NCBI RefSeq assembly: GCF_032337135.1
Contig: NZ_JAVXZZ010000001.1
Span: 248,001-312,000 of the forward strand
Source: Allorhodoferax sp032337135
Lineage (GTDB): Bacteria > Pseudomonadota > Gammaproteobacteria > Burkholderiales > Burkholderiaceae_C
Direction of reading: 5' to 3'
Length of the DNA: 64,000 nucleotides
The first letter of the stretch is position 1. Each line of letters begins with the position of its first letter. The notes under the pieces are model-generated. The model did not search any database. It saw nothing but the letters and a program-made list of their open reading frames with translations, and was not told where the DNA came from. The translations under genes and the position numbers were made by a program. This document shows, in pieces, positions 33,831-41,860 of the stretch.

Positions 33831-33880
33831 CCTCTAGACCGCGCAGTTACTGCGTAGGCAGCTATTTTTTGCATAGCAAC
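33831..33880 (-). repeat. Dispersed REP-like repeat, copy 6, scpA leader
   Basis: Read on the minus strand it gives GCTATGCAAAAAATAGC, then TGCCTACGCAGTAACTGCGC, then GGTCTAGAGG, the shared block order. It occupies nearly the whole 57-bp gap between the DUF3460 stop and the scpA ATG at 33883. Confidence 0.75.
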
Positions 33881-33882
33881 TC

Positions 33883-34740
33883 ATGATTGCCACGCCATCC
33901 GGCGCCTCCGACACAACGCCGGAGCAGGCGCTGACTGCGGCCACGCCCGAGGTGGTGGACCAGGTCGCGCTGGCGCGCCTGTACGGCGAGCCGCTATTCG
34001 CGCTGCCGCAGGACCTGTACATACCGCCGGACGCGCTCGAAGTCTTTCTCGAAGCCTTCGAAGGCCCGCTGGACCTGCTGCTGTACCTGATCCGCAAGCA
34101 GAACTTCAACATCCTCGACATCCCCATGGTCGCGGTGACGAAGCAGTACCTGGCCTATGTAGACGAGATCCGCAGCCGCAACCTGGAACTGGCCGCCGAG
34201 TACCTGCTGATGGCGGCGATGCTGATCGAGATCAAGTCGCGCATGCTGCTGCCGCCCAAGAAGACGGCCGACGGCGAGGAAGCCGAAGACCCGCGTGCCG
34301 AGCTGGTGCGCCGCCTGATGGAATACGAGCAGATGAAGCTGGCTGCAGCCCGCATCAATGCCCTGCCGCAGCACGGCCGCGACTTTCTCAAGGCGTCGGT
34401 CTACATCGAACAGTCGCTGCAGCCGCGCTTTCCGGACGTGCACATCGTCGACCTGCAGGAAGCCTGGCGCGACATCCTCAAGCGCGCCAAGCTGGTCCAG
34501 CACCACAAGATCACGCGCGAAGAGCTTTCGGTGCGAGAGCACATGAGCCTGGTGCTCAAGAAGCTGCAGGGGCGCAAGTTCATCGAATTTGAGCAGCTGT
34601 TCGACCCCAGCCAGGGCGTCCCGGTACTGGTGGTGACCTTCATTGCCCTGCTGGAACTGGGCAAGGAAACTCTGATCGAGATCACCCAGGCCGAGGCCTT
34701 CGCACCGATCTACGTGCGCCTGGCCTACCAGCCCGCATAG
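33883..34740 (+). CDS. scpA: Segregation and condensation protein A
   Basis: A 285-residue kleisin that bridges SMC heads with ScpB for chromosome condensation. The N-terminal half contains FEGPLDLLLYLIRKQNFNILD, the family signature, followed by VTKQYLAYVDEI and AEYLLMAAMLIEIKSRMLLP. The C-terminal winged helix includes TFIALLELGKETLIEI. It is slightly longer than usual because of about 45 extra N-terminal residues. The ATG at 33883 has no Shine-Dalgarno site: its leader is a dispersed repeat. A later in-frame start was not obvious. scpB is not adjacent; panB follows 76 bp downstream, a common neighbour in Comamonadaceae. Confidence 0.94.
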   Translation: MIATPSGASDTTPEQALTAATPEVVDQVALARLYGEPLFALPQDLYIPPDALEVFLEAFEGPLDLLLYLIRKQNFNILDIPMVAVTKQYLAYVDEIRSRNLELAAEYLLMAAMLIEIKSRMLLPPKKTADGEEAEDPRAELVRRLMEYEQMKLAAARINALPQHGRDFLKASVYIEQSLQPRFPDVHIVDLQEAWRDILKRAKLVQHHKITREELSVREHMSLVLKKLQGRKFIEFEQLFDPSQGVPVLVVTFIALLELGKETLIEITQAEAFAPIYVRLAYQPA

Positions 34741-34816
34741 GGTCTTTCGGCCACCGAGCGTTCTACGGTTAGTATTCGCCCCCACTTCGGTCCCGTTTTT
34801 GTTGGAGCCCTCCACC

Positions 34817-35707
34817 ATGACCCAAAGCACCAGTGCGACCCAGGCCACAGGCACCCCCTACGGCACGCTGCCACCGGCGTCTCCCTTGCCCAGCCGCAAA
34901 CCCATCAGCCTGCCGCGCATCCTGGAGATGCGTGCGCGCGGCGAGAAGATCACCATGATCACGGCCTACGACGCCACCTTTGCCGCGGTGGCCGACGCCG
35001 CGGGCATCGAGTGCATCCTGGTCGGTGACTCGCTCGGCATGGTCTGCCAGGGCCTGCACACCACCGTGGGCGTGACCCTGGACGACATGCGCTACCACAC
35101 CGAGATCGTGGCCCGCGGCCTGCGCCGCGCCCAGGGCACGGCCTGGCTCATCGGCGACCTGCCCTTTGGCAGCTACCAGGAATCCAAGGAACAGGCCATG
35201 CGCAGTGCCAGCGTGCTGATGCAGGCTGGTGCCCATATGGTCAAGCTGGAAGGCGGTGGCTGGACCACCGAGGTGGTGCACTTCCTGGTCGAACGCGGCA
35301 TTCCCGTGTGCGCCCATCTGGGCCTGACACCCCAGACCGTGCACGCGCTCGGAGGCTACCGGGTGCAGGGGCGTGGCGACCAGGCGGCCGAGCACATGAA
35401 GAAGCAGGCCCACGCACTGCAGGATGCCGGTGCCTCCATGCTGGTGCTGGAAATGGTGCCCGCCCCCCTGGCCACCGAACTGACCAACGAGCTGACCCAC
35501 TGCGCCACGATCGGTATCGGCGCCGGCAAGGGCACCGCGGGGCAGGTGCTGGTGATGCACGACATGCTGGGGCTGAACCTCGGCAAGAACCCAAAGTTTG
35601 TCCGCAACTTCATGGAAGACGCACCGAGCATCCGCGGCGCCTTCGAGGCCTATGTGGCCGCCGTGAAGGACGGCAGCTTTCCCGTGGACAGCGTCCACGC
35701 CTGGTGA
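34817..35707 (+). CDS. panB: 3-methyl-2-oxobutanoate hydroxymethyltransferase
   Basis: A 296-residue ketopantoate synthase: 2-oxoisovalerate plus methylene-THF gives ketopantoate, the first committed step of pantothenate synthesis. Typical elements are KITMITAYDATFAAVADAAG, the metal-binding LVGDSLGM, DLPFGSY, VKLEGG and HLGLTPQ. The ATG at 34817 gives MTQSTSATQATG; an upstream frame extension has no site. It lies 114 bp before panC on the same strand, and panD lies about 6 kb upstream. Confidence 0.97.
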   Translation: MTQSTSATQATGTPYGTLPPASPLPSRKPISLPRILEMRARGEKITMITAYDATFAAVADAAGIECILVGDSLGMVCQGLHTTVGVTLDDMRYHTEIVARGLRRAQGTAWLIGDLPFGSYQESKEQAMRSASVLMQAGAHMVKLEGGGWTTEVVHFLVERGIPVCAHLGLTPQTVHALGGYRVQGRGDQAAEHMKKQAHALQDAGASMLVLEMVPAPLATELTNELTHCATIGIGAGKGTAGQVLVMHDMLGLNLGKNPKFVRNFMEDAPSIRGAFEAYVAAVKDGSFPVDSVHAW

Positions 35708-35712
35708 AATGA

Positions 35713-35770
35713 CTCCCCCCCGAAGCGCCTGCGGCGCCTCCCCCTCCAGGGGGCGACACCAGTGGCCCGG
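35713..35770. repeat. Hairpin-rich spacer between panB and panC
   Basis: Two small adjacent hairpins are visible: GCGCC-tgc-GGCGC and CCCCCT-cc-AGGGGG, followed by GGCGAC. The sequence resembles a common Comamonadaceae intergenic element known to me from memory, but only one copy occurs in this window. There is no U-tract, so it is not a clear terminator. Confidence 0.45.
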
Positions 35771-35821
35771 CCGAGCCGGTTCCACGGTGTCCCGGAACAT
35801 GGGGACCTACTCCGAACTACG

Positions 35822-36658
35822 ATGAAAATAATCCACACCATCGCCGAGCTGCGCGACGAATTGCGCGCCTACCGCCACCCTGCCGTGGTGCCCACCATGG
35901 GCAACCTGCACGCAGGCCACCTGGCGCTGGTGCGCCAGGCCAAGCCGCTGGGCGATGTGACCATCTCGACCATCTTCGTGAACCGGCTGCAGTTTGCGCC
36001 GCACGAGGACTTCGACACCTACCCGCGCACCCTCGACGCCGACTGTGAGCAGCTCGAAGCCGCCGGGTGCGACCTCGTGTTCGCGCCCAAGGAAACCGAG
36101 ATGTACCCGCAGCCCCAGACCTTCAAGGTGCACCCACCCACCGAGCTGGCCGACATTCTCGAAGGGCACTTCCGCCCGGGTTTCTTCATCGGTGTCTGCA
36201 CCGTGGTGCTGAAACTGCTGTCCCTGACGCAGGCGCGTACAGCCCTGTTCGGCAAGAAGGACTACCAGCAGCTCATGGTGATCCGCAACATGGTCAAGCA
36301 GTTCGCCATGCCCATCGACATCATCGGCGGGGAGACCCAGCGCGCCGACGACGGCCTGGCCCTGTCCAGCCGCAACGGCTACCTGAGCGCCGCCGAACGG
36401 ACCCAGGCCCTGCAGTTGAGCCAGGCCTTGCGCGGCATCGTGGAAGCCGTGCGTGCCAACCCCACCATGGATGCAGTCGCTCTGGCGCGGCTGGAGAACC
36501 AGGCCATGCAGAGCCTGAGCCACCAGGGCTGGCGGCCCGACTATGTGGCGATCCGCCGCCAGGCCGACCTGCAGCCGCCACAGGCAGGTGACGCCAAGGT
36601 GGTGCTCGCCGCCGCACGGCTGGGCGCCACGCGCCTCATCGACAACATGGAAATTTGA
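35822..36658 (+). CDS. panC: Pantothenate synthetase
   Basis: A 278-residue enzyme joining pantoate and beta-alanine with ATP. The nucleotidyltransferase HIGH-type motif is GNLHAGH (residues about 27-33). VSIFVN-like STIFVNRLQFAP is conserved, and the KMSKS-like loop is the ALSSRNGYLS segment near residue 180. The ATG at 35822 is followed by a typical MKIIHTIAELRDEL start. It completes the pantothenate set with panB and panD in this window. The stop is followed at once by a dispersed repeat. Confidence 0.97.
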   Translation: MKIIHTIAELRDELRAYRHPAVVPTMGNLHAGHLALVRQAKPLGDVTISTIFVNRLQFAPHEDFDTYPRTLDADCEQLEAAGCDLVFAPKETEMYPQPQTFKVHPPTELADILEGHFRPGFFIGVCTVVLKLLSLTQARTALFGKKDYQQLMVIRNMVKQFAMPIDIIGGETQRADDGLALSSRNGYLSAAERTQALQLSQALRGIVEAVRANPTMDAVALARLENQAMQSLSHQGWRPDYVAIRRQADLQPPQAGDAKVVLAAARLGATRLIDNMEI

Positions 36659-36717
36659 GCCAATTCAGGCTCTAGCCCGCACATATAGTGCGTAAGCAGC
36701 TACGAATTTCGTAGCAA
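36659..36717 (-). repeat. Dispersed REP-like repeat, copy 7, between convergent genes
   Basis: Read on the minus strand: GCTACGAAATTCGTAGC (a perfect palindrome apart from its centre), then TGCTTACGCACTATATGTGC, then GGGCTAGAGCCTGAATT. It fills the entire gap between the panC stop (36658) and the stop of the convergent DUF1854 gene (36718). Confidence 0.9.
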
Positions 36718-37227
36718 CTACATGAACCGGTCAAGAATGCGCTTGCTATGCGCATCGAGTGCGTACAGGTCGCGCACCAGGTACTGGATGCTGTGCGAAT
36801 CGGCAATCAAGAGCGTGCCCTCGGTGCCCAGACGGCGGATGTCCTCATCCCCCCGCAGCACGAACTGGGTTGACCCGCGGTCGGTCTGCACCGTCCAGGT
36901 ACAGGGGGTGGAAAAGCTCGTGACGGACTCGATGCGCTCGATCACCGGCATGAACTCGCGCCCGGCCAGCTCTTCGCGGATCAGGCTCTGCGCGGGCTCG
37001 GGCACATCGGCCAACGCCTCCACCCAGGCCATTTCCTTGCCGTCGGTAGCCACCAGGCCGATACCGACCTCGGGCGACTGGATCGGAAAGGCCCGGACCG
37101 GCACCACACCCTCGTGCACCGAGCCATCGGCCAATTGCAGGATCAGCTTGCCAAACGGGTCACGCTGCAGGCGCCAGTCCGGCGTTGCGGTAGAGGACTG
37201 AGCGGAAGATAACGGAGCGGTATTCAT
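36718..37227 (-). CDS. DUF1854 family protein, cyanophycin-associated
   Basis: A 169-residue soluble protein of the DUF1854 family, recognisable by DWRLQRDPFGKLILQLADGS, VRAFPIQSPEVGIGLV and TDRGSTQFVLRGDEDIRRL. The family has no known biochemical function but is repeatedly found with an ABC transporter beside cyanophycin synthetases, exactly the layout here. The ATG overlaps the transporter stop by four bases, so the two are coupled. A role in handling or exporting cyanophycin-related peptides is inference from context. Confidence 0.88.
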   Translation of the reverse strand: MNTAPLSSAQSSTATPDWRLQRDPFGKLILQLADGSVHEGVVPVRAFPIQSPEVGIGLVATDGKEMAWVEALADVPEPAQSLIREELAGREFMPVIERIESVTSFSTPCTWTVQTDRGSTQFVLRGDEDIRRLGTEGTLLIADSHSIQYLVRDLYALDAHSKRILDRFM

Positions 37228-39497
37228 TCGGACTCCTTGGCGGAGGTTTCAGCGCCTTCTGCATTGCGCGCCTGCGCCTGGTACAGCTGGTAGTAGGCCC
37301 CCTGGCGGGCCATGAGCTCGTCGTGCGGCCCCTCTTCCACCACCTTGCCGCGGTCCAGCACCACCAGGCGGTCGGCGCGGTGGAGGGTGGACAGCCGGTG
37401 GGCGATAGCAATGGTGGTACGCCCCTGCACCAGGTTTTCCAGCGCCTTCTGGATTTCCTTCTCGGTCTCGGAGTCCACCGACGAGGTGGCTTCATCGAGG
37501 ATCAGGATGCGCGGGTCGATCAGCAGCGCGCGGGCAATGGAGATGCGCTGGCGCTCACCGCCGGACAAGCCCTGGCCCCGCTCCCCCACCATCGAGTCGT
37601 AACCCTGGGGCAGGCGCAGGATGAACTCGTGCGCATGGGCCGCACGGGCTGCGGCAATGATCTCCTCGCGGGTTGCATGCGGCTTGCCGTAGGCAATGTT
37701 CTCGGCAATGGTGCCGAAGAACAGGAAGGGTTCCTGCAGTACCAGACCGATGTTGCGGCGGAAGTCCGCCACGGCGTAGGAACGGATGTCCACCCCGTCA
37801 ACCAGGATGGCGCCTTCACTGACGTCGTAGAAACGGCAGATCAGGTTGACCAGGGTGCTCTTGCCCGAACCACTGTGGCCCACCAGACCGATCATTTCGC
37901 CGGGGGCAATCTTCAGGCTGATGCCCCGGTTGACCTGGCGGTTGCCATAGCGGAAGCCCACTTCCCGCACTTCGATGGCACCCTTCACCGTGTCCAGCGG
38001 CACCGGCTTGACCGGCTCGGGCACGCTGGAGACATGGTCCAGGATGTCGAAGATGCGCTTGGCCGCCGATGCCGACTTGTGCGTGACGGAAACGATGCGG
38101 CTCATGGAATCGAGCCGTCCGTAGAAGCGGCTGATGTAGGCAATGGCTGCCAGCAGCATGCCCACGGTGATCTGCCCGCGCGAAATCTGCCAGATGCCAA
38201 AGCCCCAAACCACCAGCAGGCCGATCTCGGTGAACAGGGACACGCTGGGCGAGAACAGCGACCAGATCTTGTTGATGCGGTCGTTCACCTGCAGGTTGTG
38301 GCGGTTGGCTTCACGGAATCGCGCGGCCTCGCGCTGCTCCTGGGCAAAGGCCTTCACCACGCGGATGCCCGGAATGGTGTCCGACAGCACATTGGTCACC
38401 TCACCCCAGACGCGGTCAATCTTCTCGAAACCGGTGCGCAAGCGGTAGCGCACGAAGTGGATCATCCAGCCGATGAAGGGCAGCGGCACCAGGGTGATCA
38501 TGGCCAGCAGCGGGTCCATGGAAAACAGCACCACGGCGGTCATCATGATCATGATGACGTCGCTGGCGAAGTCCGTCAGGTGCAGCGACAGGTAGACCGC
38601 AATGCGGTCGCTCTCCGAGCCGATGCGCGACAGCAGATCCCCGGTGCGCTTGCCGCCGAAGTACTCCAGCGACAGCTTGAGCAGGTGTTCGTAGGTGGTG
38701 GTGCGCAGATCGGCCGCGATGCGTTCCGAAGCCAGCGCCAGCACATAGGTCTTGCCCCAGCTCAGAACCCAGGCCAGCAGGGCCGAGCCTAGCAAGCCCC
38801 CGAGGTACAGCGCCACCGTGGAGGTGGGTATGGTCTTGCCACTCTGGAACGGGATCAGCACCTCGTCCACCAGTGGCACGGTCAGGTAAGGGGGCACCTG
38901 GCTGGCAGCGGTACCCAACAGCATGAGGATGAAGCCCAGCAGCAGTTGCCCCTTGTAGGGCTTGGCAAAGCGCCACAGACGGAACAAGGTGCCGGTCGAA
39001 GGCGGGGTGTGCTCCACCTTGGCGCAGATCGGGCATTCCTCGTCCTCGGAGTCCAGTGGCGCCTTGCAGCTGGGGCAGACGTTGCGCAGTGCCGGCACCA
39101 GCGGCTTGCCATGCGCCACACTGTCCAGCACCGAACGGAACTGGTCCACCAAACGAATCGCCTGCAGGTTCTGGCCCAGCGTGAAGCGCCAATGGGCCAG
39201 TCGCCCCTGCCTGTCGACCAGCGCCACATGGCCGACCCCGGCATGGTCATGGTGCTGCAGCGCCTGTCCCGCCTGCAGCGGCCACTGGCGCCACGCCCCC
39301 TCGGGTCTATCGCAGGCCAACAGCCGCGCCGTGGTCAGCACCAGCAGCCCGGGCACGAAGTGCAACTGCGCATCCAGGTCAACCTCCAGCAAGGCCACGA
39401 CGTTTTCATCGGAGGACAGTTGCTGGCGCAGGCTCGGTGCCCAGGCAGCGGGCACTTCCGGCACGGAAGTGACGGCGTTGGGTAATTCTTGTGTCAT
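37224..39497 (-). CDS. ABC transporter (fused membrane and ATPase domains), cyanophycin-associated
   Basis: A 757-residue half-transporter, expected to work as a homodimer. An unusual N-terminal region (about 1-140) looks like a beta-rich PH-like domain, followed by a zinc ribbon (CPSCKAPLDSEDEECPIC, about 142-159). An exporter-type six-helix domain follows (about 175-470). The ATPase domain has Walker A GHSGSGKST, signature LSGGERQRIS and Walker B ILILDEATSSVD, so it should be active. The extra N-terminal domains set it apart from ordinary lipid or drug exporters. It is divergent from cphA'. The ATG at 39497 was chosen over a longer frame that starts 19 codons earlier. Confidence 0.92.
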   Translation of the reverse strand: MTQELPNAVTSVPEVPAAWAPSLRQQLSSDENVVALLEVDLDAQLHFVPGLLVLTTARLLACDRPEGAWRQWPLQAGQALQHHDHAGVGHVALVDRQGRLAHWRFTLGQNLQAIRLVDQFRSVLDSVAHGKPLVPALRNVCPSCKAPLDSEDEECPICAKVEHTPPSTGTLFRLWRFAKPYKGQLLLGFILMLLGTAASQVPPYLTVPLVDEVLIPFQSGKTIPTSTVALYLGGLLGSALLAWVLSWGKTYVLALASERIAADLRTTTYEHLLKLSLEYFGGKRTGDLLSRIGSESDRIAVYLSLHLTDFASDVIMIMMTAVVLFSMDPLLAMITLVPLPFIGWMIHFVRYRLRTGFEKIDRVWGEVTNVLSDTIPGIRVVKAFAQEQREAARFREANRHNLQVNDRINKIWSLFSPSVSLFTEIGLLVVWGFGIWQISRGQITVGMLLAAIAYISRFYGRLDSMSRIVSVTHKSASAAKRIFDILDHVSSVPEPVKPVPLDTVKGAIEVREVGFRYGNRQVNRGISLKIAPGEMIGLVGHSGSGKSTLVNLICRFYDVSEGAILVDGVDIRSYAVADFRRNIGLVLQEPFLFFGTIAENIAYGKPHATREEIIAAARAAHAHEFILRLPQGYDSMVGERGQGLSGGERQRISIARALLIDPRILILDEATSSVDSETEKEIQKALENLVQGRTTIAIAHRLSTLHRADRLVVLDRGKVVEEGPHDELMARQGAYYQLYQAQARNAEGAETSAKESE

Positions 39498-39678
39498 TGA
39501 AAGCGCAGGTTTTTGTTGAATTTTACGTTTACGGCCAATCGCCACGGCATGCACACCGCCCCGGACGCCAACCGGGATTTCGACGGGCGGATCGACTCTT
39601 TTCCAAGCGGCACCGAGTTCGACGAAAATACTTAACGCAGAATATGCCTATACGGTGGACAGTTTCCCCTTGCAATCC
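39498..39678. promoter_or_regulatory. Divergent intergenic region of the cyanophycin locus
   Basis: These 181 bases between the oppositely oriented transporter and cphA' genes must hold both promoters. The stretch TTTTTGTTGAATTTTACG near 39510-39528 is AT-rich compared with its surroundings and is the best promoter candidate, but I could not assign clear -35 and -10 boxes. No operator palindrome was convincing. Confidence 0.4.
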
Positions 39679-41853
39679 ATGACGCCCCCAAAAAACATCC
39701 AAATCCTGCGGGTAACCCACCTGCGCGGCCCCAACATCTGGACCTACCGCCCCGTGATCGAGGCCTGGCTGGACATCGGCGAACTGGAAGACCACCCTTC
39801 CAACACCCTGCCCGGGTTCTATGAACGGCTCACCGCCTGGCTGCCCGGCCTGGTGGAGCACCGCTGCAGCCCCGGCGTGCGCGGCGGCTTTCTGCAGCGC
39901 CTGCAGGAGGGCACCTGGGCGGCCCACATCGTGGAACACGTCACACTGGAACTGCAGACCCAGGCCGGCATGCGCACCGGTTTCGGCAAGGCGCGCCAGA
40001 CGTCGCAGCGCGGCGTCTACAAGGTGGCTTTCCGTACCCGGGAAGAGAGCGTTGGCCGTGCCGCCCTGCAGTCTGCCGTCGAACTGGTCTTGGCCGCCAT
40101 CAATGACACCCCCTTCGATGCGGCGGGCCGCATCGCCGAACTGCGTGACCTGGTGGACCGGCGCTGCCTGGGCCCGTCCACCCAGCACATCGTCGATGCC
40201 GCGACCGACCGGCGTATTCCCCACATCCGCCTGACCGACGGCAACCTCGTGCAACTGGGCTACGGAACTGCCCAACGCCGCATCTGGACCGCGGAAACCG
40301 ACCAGACCAGCGCGATTGCCGAAGAGATTGCCAGCGACAAGGACATGACCAAGGCCTTGCTGAAAGCCTGTGGTGTACCCATCCCCCATGGCGAACTGGT
40401 GCGCAGCGCCGACGCGGCCTGGGCTGCAGCACAGGATGTGGGCCTGCCCGTAGCCATCAAGCCGCTGGACGGCAACCATGGCCGCGGTGTCTCGCTGGAT
40501 CTTCGCGATGAAGCCAGCGTCCGCACCGCCTACGAGGTAGCCCATGAACAGGGCAGCGGCAGCGTCATCGTCGAAGAGTTCATTCCCGGCAATGAACACC
40601 GCTTGCTGGTAGTGGGCAGACACGTCGTTGCCGCTGCCAAAGGGGAAACCGCCTGGGTAGTCGGCGACGGGAAATCAACCGTCACTGCCTTGGTGGACCA
40701 GCAACTCAACACCGATCCGCGCCGCGGAGAGACGGAGGAGTTTCCACTGGGCCTGATCAAGCCAGCAGAAAGCCCGGAAATCCTGCTCGACCTCGAACGC
40801 GCAGGCCTGACACCTGATTCCATCCCGGCCGCCGGCCAGAAGGTACTGATCCAGCGCAACGGCAATGTCGCCGTCGACATCACCGACACCGTGCACCCCA
40901 CAGTGGCTGCCGCCGCTGCCCTGGCAGCGCGTGTTGTCGGCCTGGACATCGCCGGCGTCGACATGGTGCTGGAGGATGCCTCCAAACCCATGCGCAGCCA
41001 GCGCGGCGCCGTCATTGAGGTGAATGCCAGCCCGGGCCTGCTGGCCCACATCAAGCCGGTCAATGGTGCGGGGCAGCCCGTGGGCAAGGCCATCATCGAC
41101 CACCTGTTCACGGCTGAAAAGACCGGACGTATCCCTGTGGTGGGTATCAACGGAAGCCAGAATACAGCGCGCATGGCACGCTTGCTGGCCTGGTTGATCC
41201 ACATCAGCGGCAAGCAGGTGGGACTGGCCTGCGCCGAGGGCCTGTTCCTCGACAGCCGCCGTGTAGACGCCCGCAATTGCGCCACGTTCGAAGCCGGACA
41301 GCGCATCCTGATCAACCGCTCGGTCGAGGCAGCCGTGTTCGAGAACCCCAACGCGACCATCCTGGGCGAAGGGCTGGCCTACGACAAGTGCGACGTCGGC
41401 ATCGTCACCGACATTGGCTGGACTGAGGACTTGCGCCGCTTCGACATCCTGGACGACGAGCAGGCCTTCAAGGTGGCCCGCACCCAGGTGGACGTGGTGC
41501 TGCCGACCGGTACCGCCGTGCTCAACGCAGCCGAACCCCAGGTGGTGGACCTGGCCGCGCTGTGTGATGGGCAGGTGATCTACTACGGACTCGATGAAAA
41601 CCAATCGGTACTGGCCACGCACCGTGCCAATGGCGGGCGCATTGTCTTCCTGCGCGACCAGGCCATCGTCCTGGCCAATGGAGCGGAAGAACTGGCCCTG
41701 CTGCCGCTGGCGGACCTGAAGCCGGCCAAGGCGGCATTGCCCGAAATGGTGATGGCCGCCGTGGCCGCTGCATGGGCGCTGCAGATCCCGGTCGAATTGA
41801 TTGCAGCCGGACTGCGCACCTTCGAATCCAACCCCAAGAAAACCCCCTACTGA
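39679..41853 (+). CDS. Cyanophycin synthetase-like protein CphA' with degenerate Mur-ligase P-loop
   Basis: A 724-residue CphA homologue. It has an N-terminal domain (about 1-160, starting KNIQILRVTHLRGPNIWTYR) and an ATP-grasp domain (about 190-470, including GVPIPHGELV, VAIKPLDGNHGRGVSLDL and EVNASPGLLAH). A Mur-ligase-like C-terminal domain (about 480-724) follows. In active CphA the latter has a GTNGKTTT P-loop; here the same place reads GINGSQNTARMA (from residue 489) and lacks the Gly-Lys-Thr. It is also shorter than the next gene product. The aspartate- or arginine-adding Mur-type site is therefore probably inactive, while the ATP-grasp site looks intact. Paired cphA/cphA' genes are known in beta-proteobacteria. 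The ATG at 39679 is eight codons after a possible GTG. Confidence 0.9.
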   Translation: MTPPKNIQILRVTHLRGPNIWTYRPVIEAWLDIGELEDHPSNTLPGFYERLTAWLPGLVEHRCSPGVRGGFLQRLQEGTWAAHIVEHVTLELQTQAGMRTGFGKARQTSQRGVYKVAFRTREESVGRAALQSAVELVLAAINDTPFDAAGRIAELRDLVDRRCLGPSTQHIVDAATDRRIPHIRLTDGNLVQLGYGTAQRRIWTAETDQTSAIAEEIASDKDMTKALLKACGVPIPHGELVRSADAAWAAAQDVGLPVAIKPLDGNHGRGVSLDLRDEASVRTAYEVAHEQGSGSVIVEEFIPGNEHRLLVVGRHVVAAAKGETAWVVGDGKSTVTALVDQQLNTDPRRGETEEFPLGLIKPAESPEILLDLERAGLTPDSIPAAGQKVLIQRNGNVAVDITDTVHPTVAAAAALAARVVGLDIAGVDMVLEDASKPMRSQRGAVIEVNASPGLLAHIKPVNGAGQPVGKAIIDHLFTAEKTGRIPVVGINGSQNTARMARLLAWLIHISGKQVGLACAEGLFLDSRRVDARNCATFEAGQRILINRSVEAAVFENPNATILGEGLAYDKCDVGIVTDIGWTEDLRRFDILDDEQAFKVARTQVDVVLPTGTAVLNAAEPQVVDLAALCDGQVIYYGLDENQSVLATHRANGGRIVFLRDQAIVLANGAEELALLPLADLKPAKAALPEMVMAAVAAAWALQIPVELIAAGLRTFESNPKKTPY

Positions 41854-41860
41854 GCACGCC

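Noticed and set aside
37323..38792. Long plus-strand frame opposite the ABC transporter, and similar antisense frames over aspS, nadB, cphA and ubiB
   Set aside because: All lie antisense to well-conserved genes, show His/Gly/Gln-rich composition and have no motif. They arise from GC-rich third positions.
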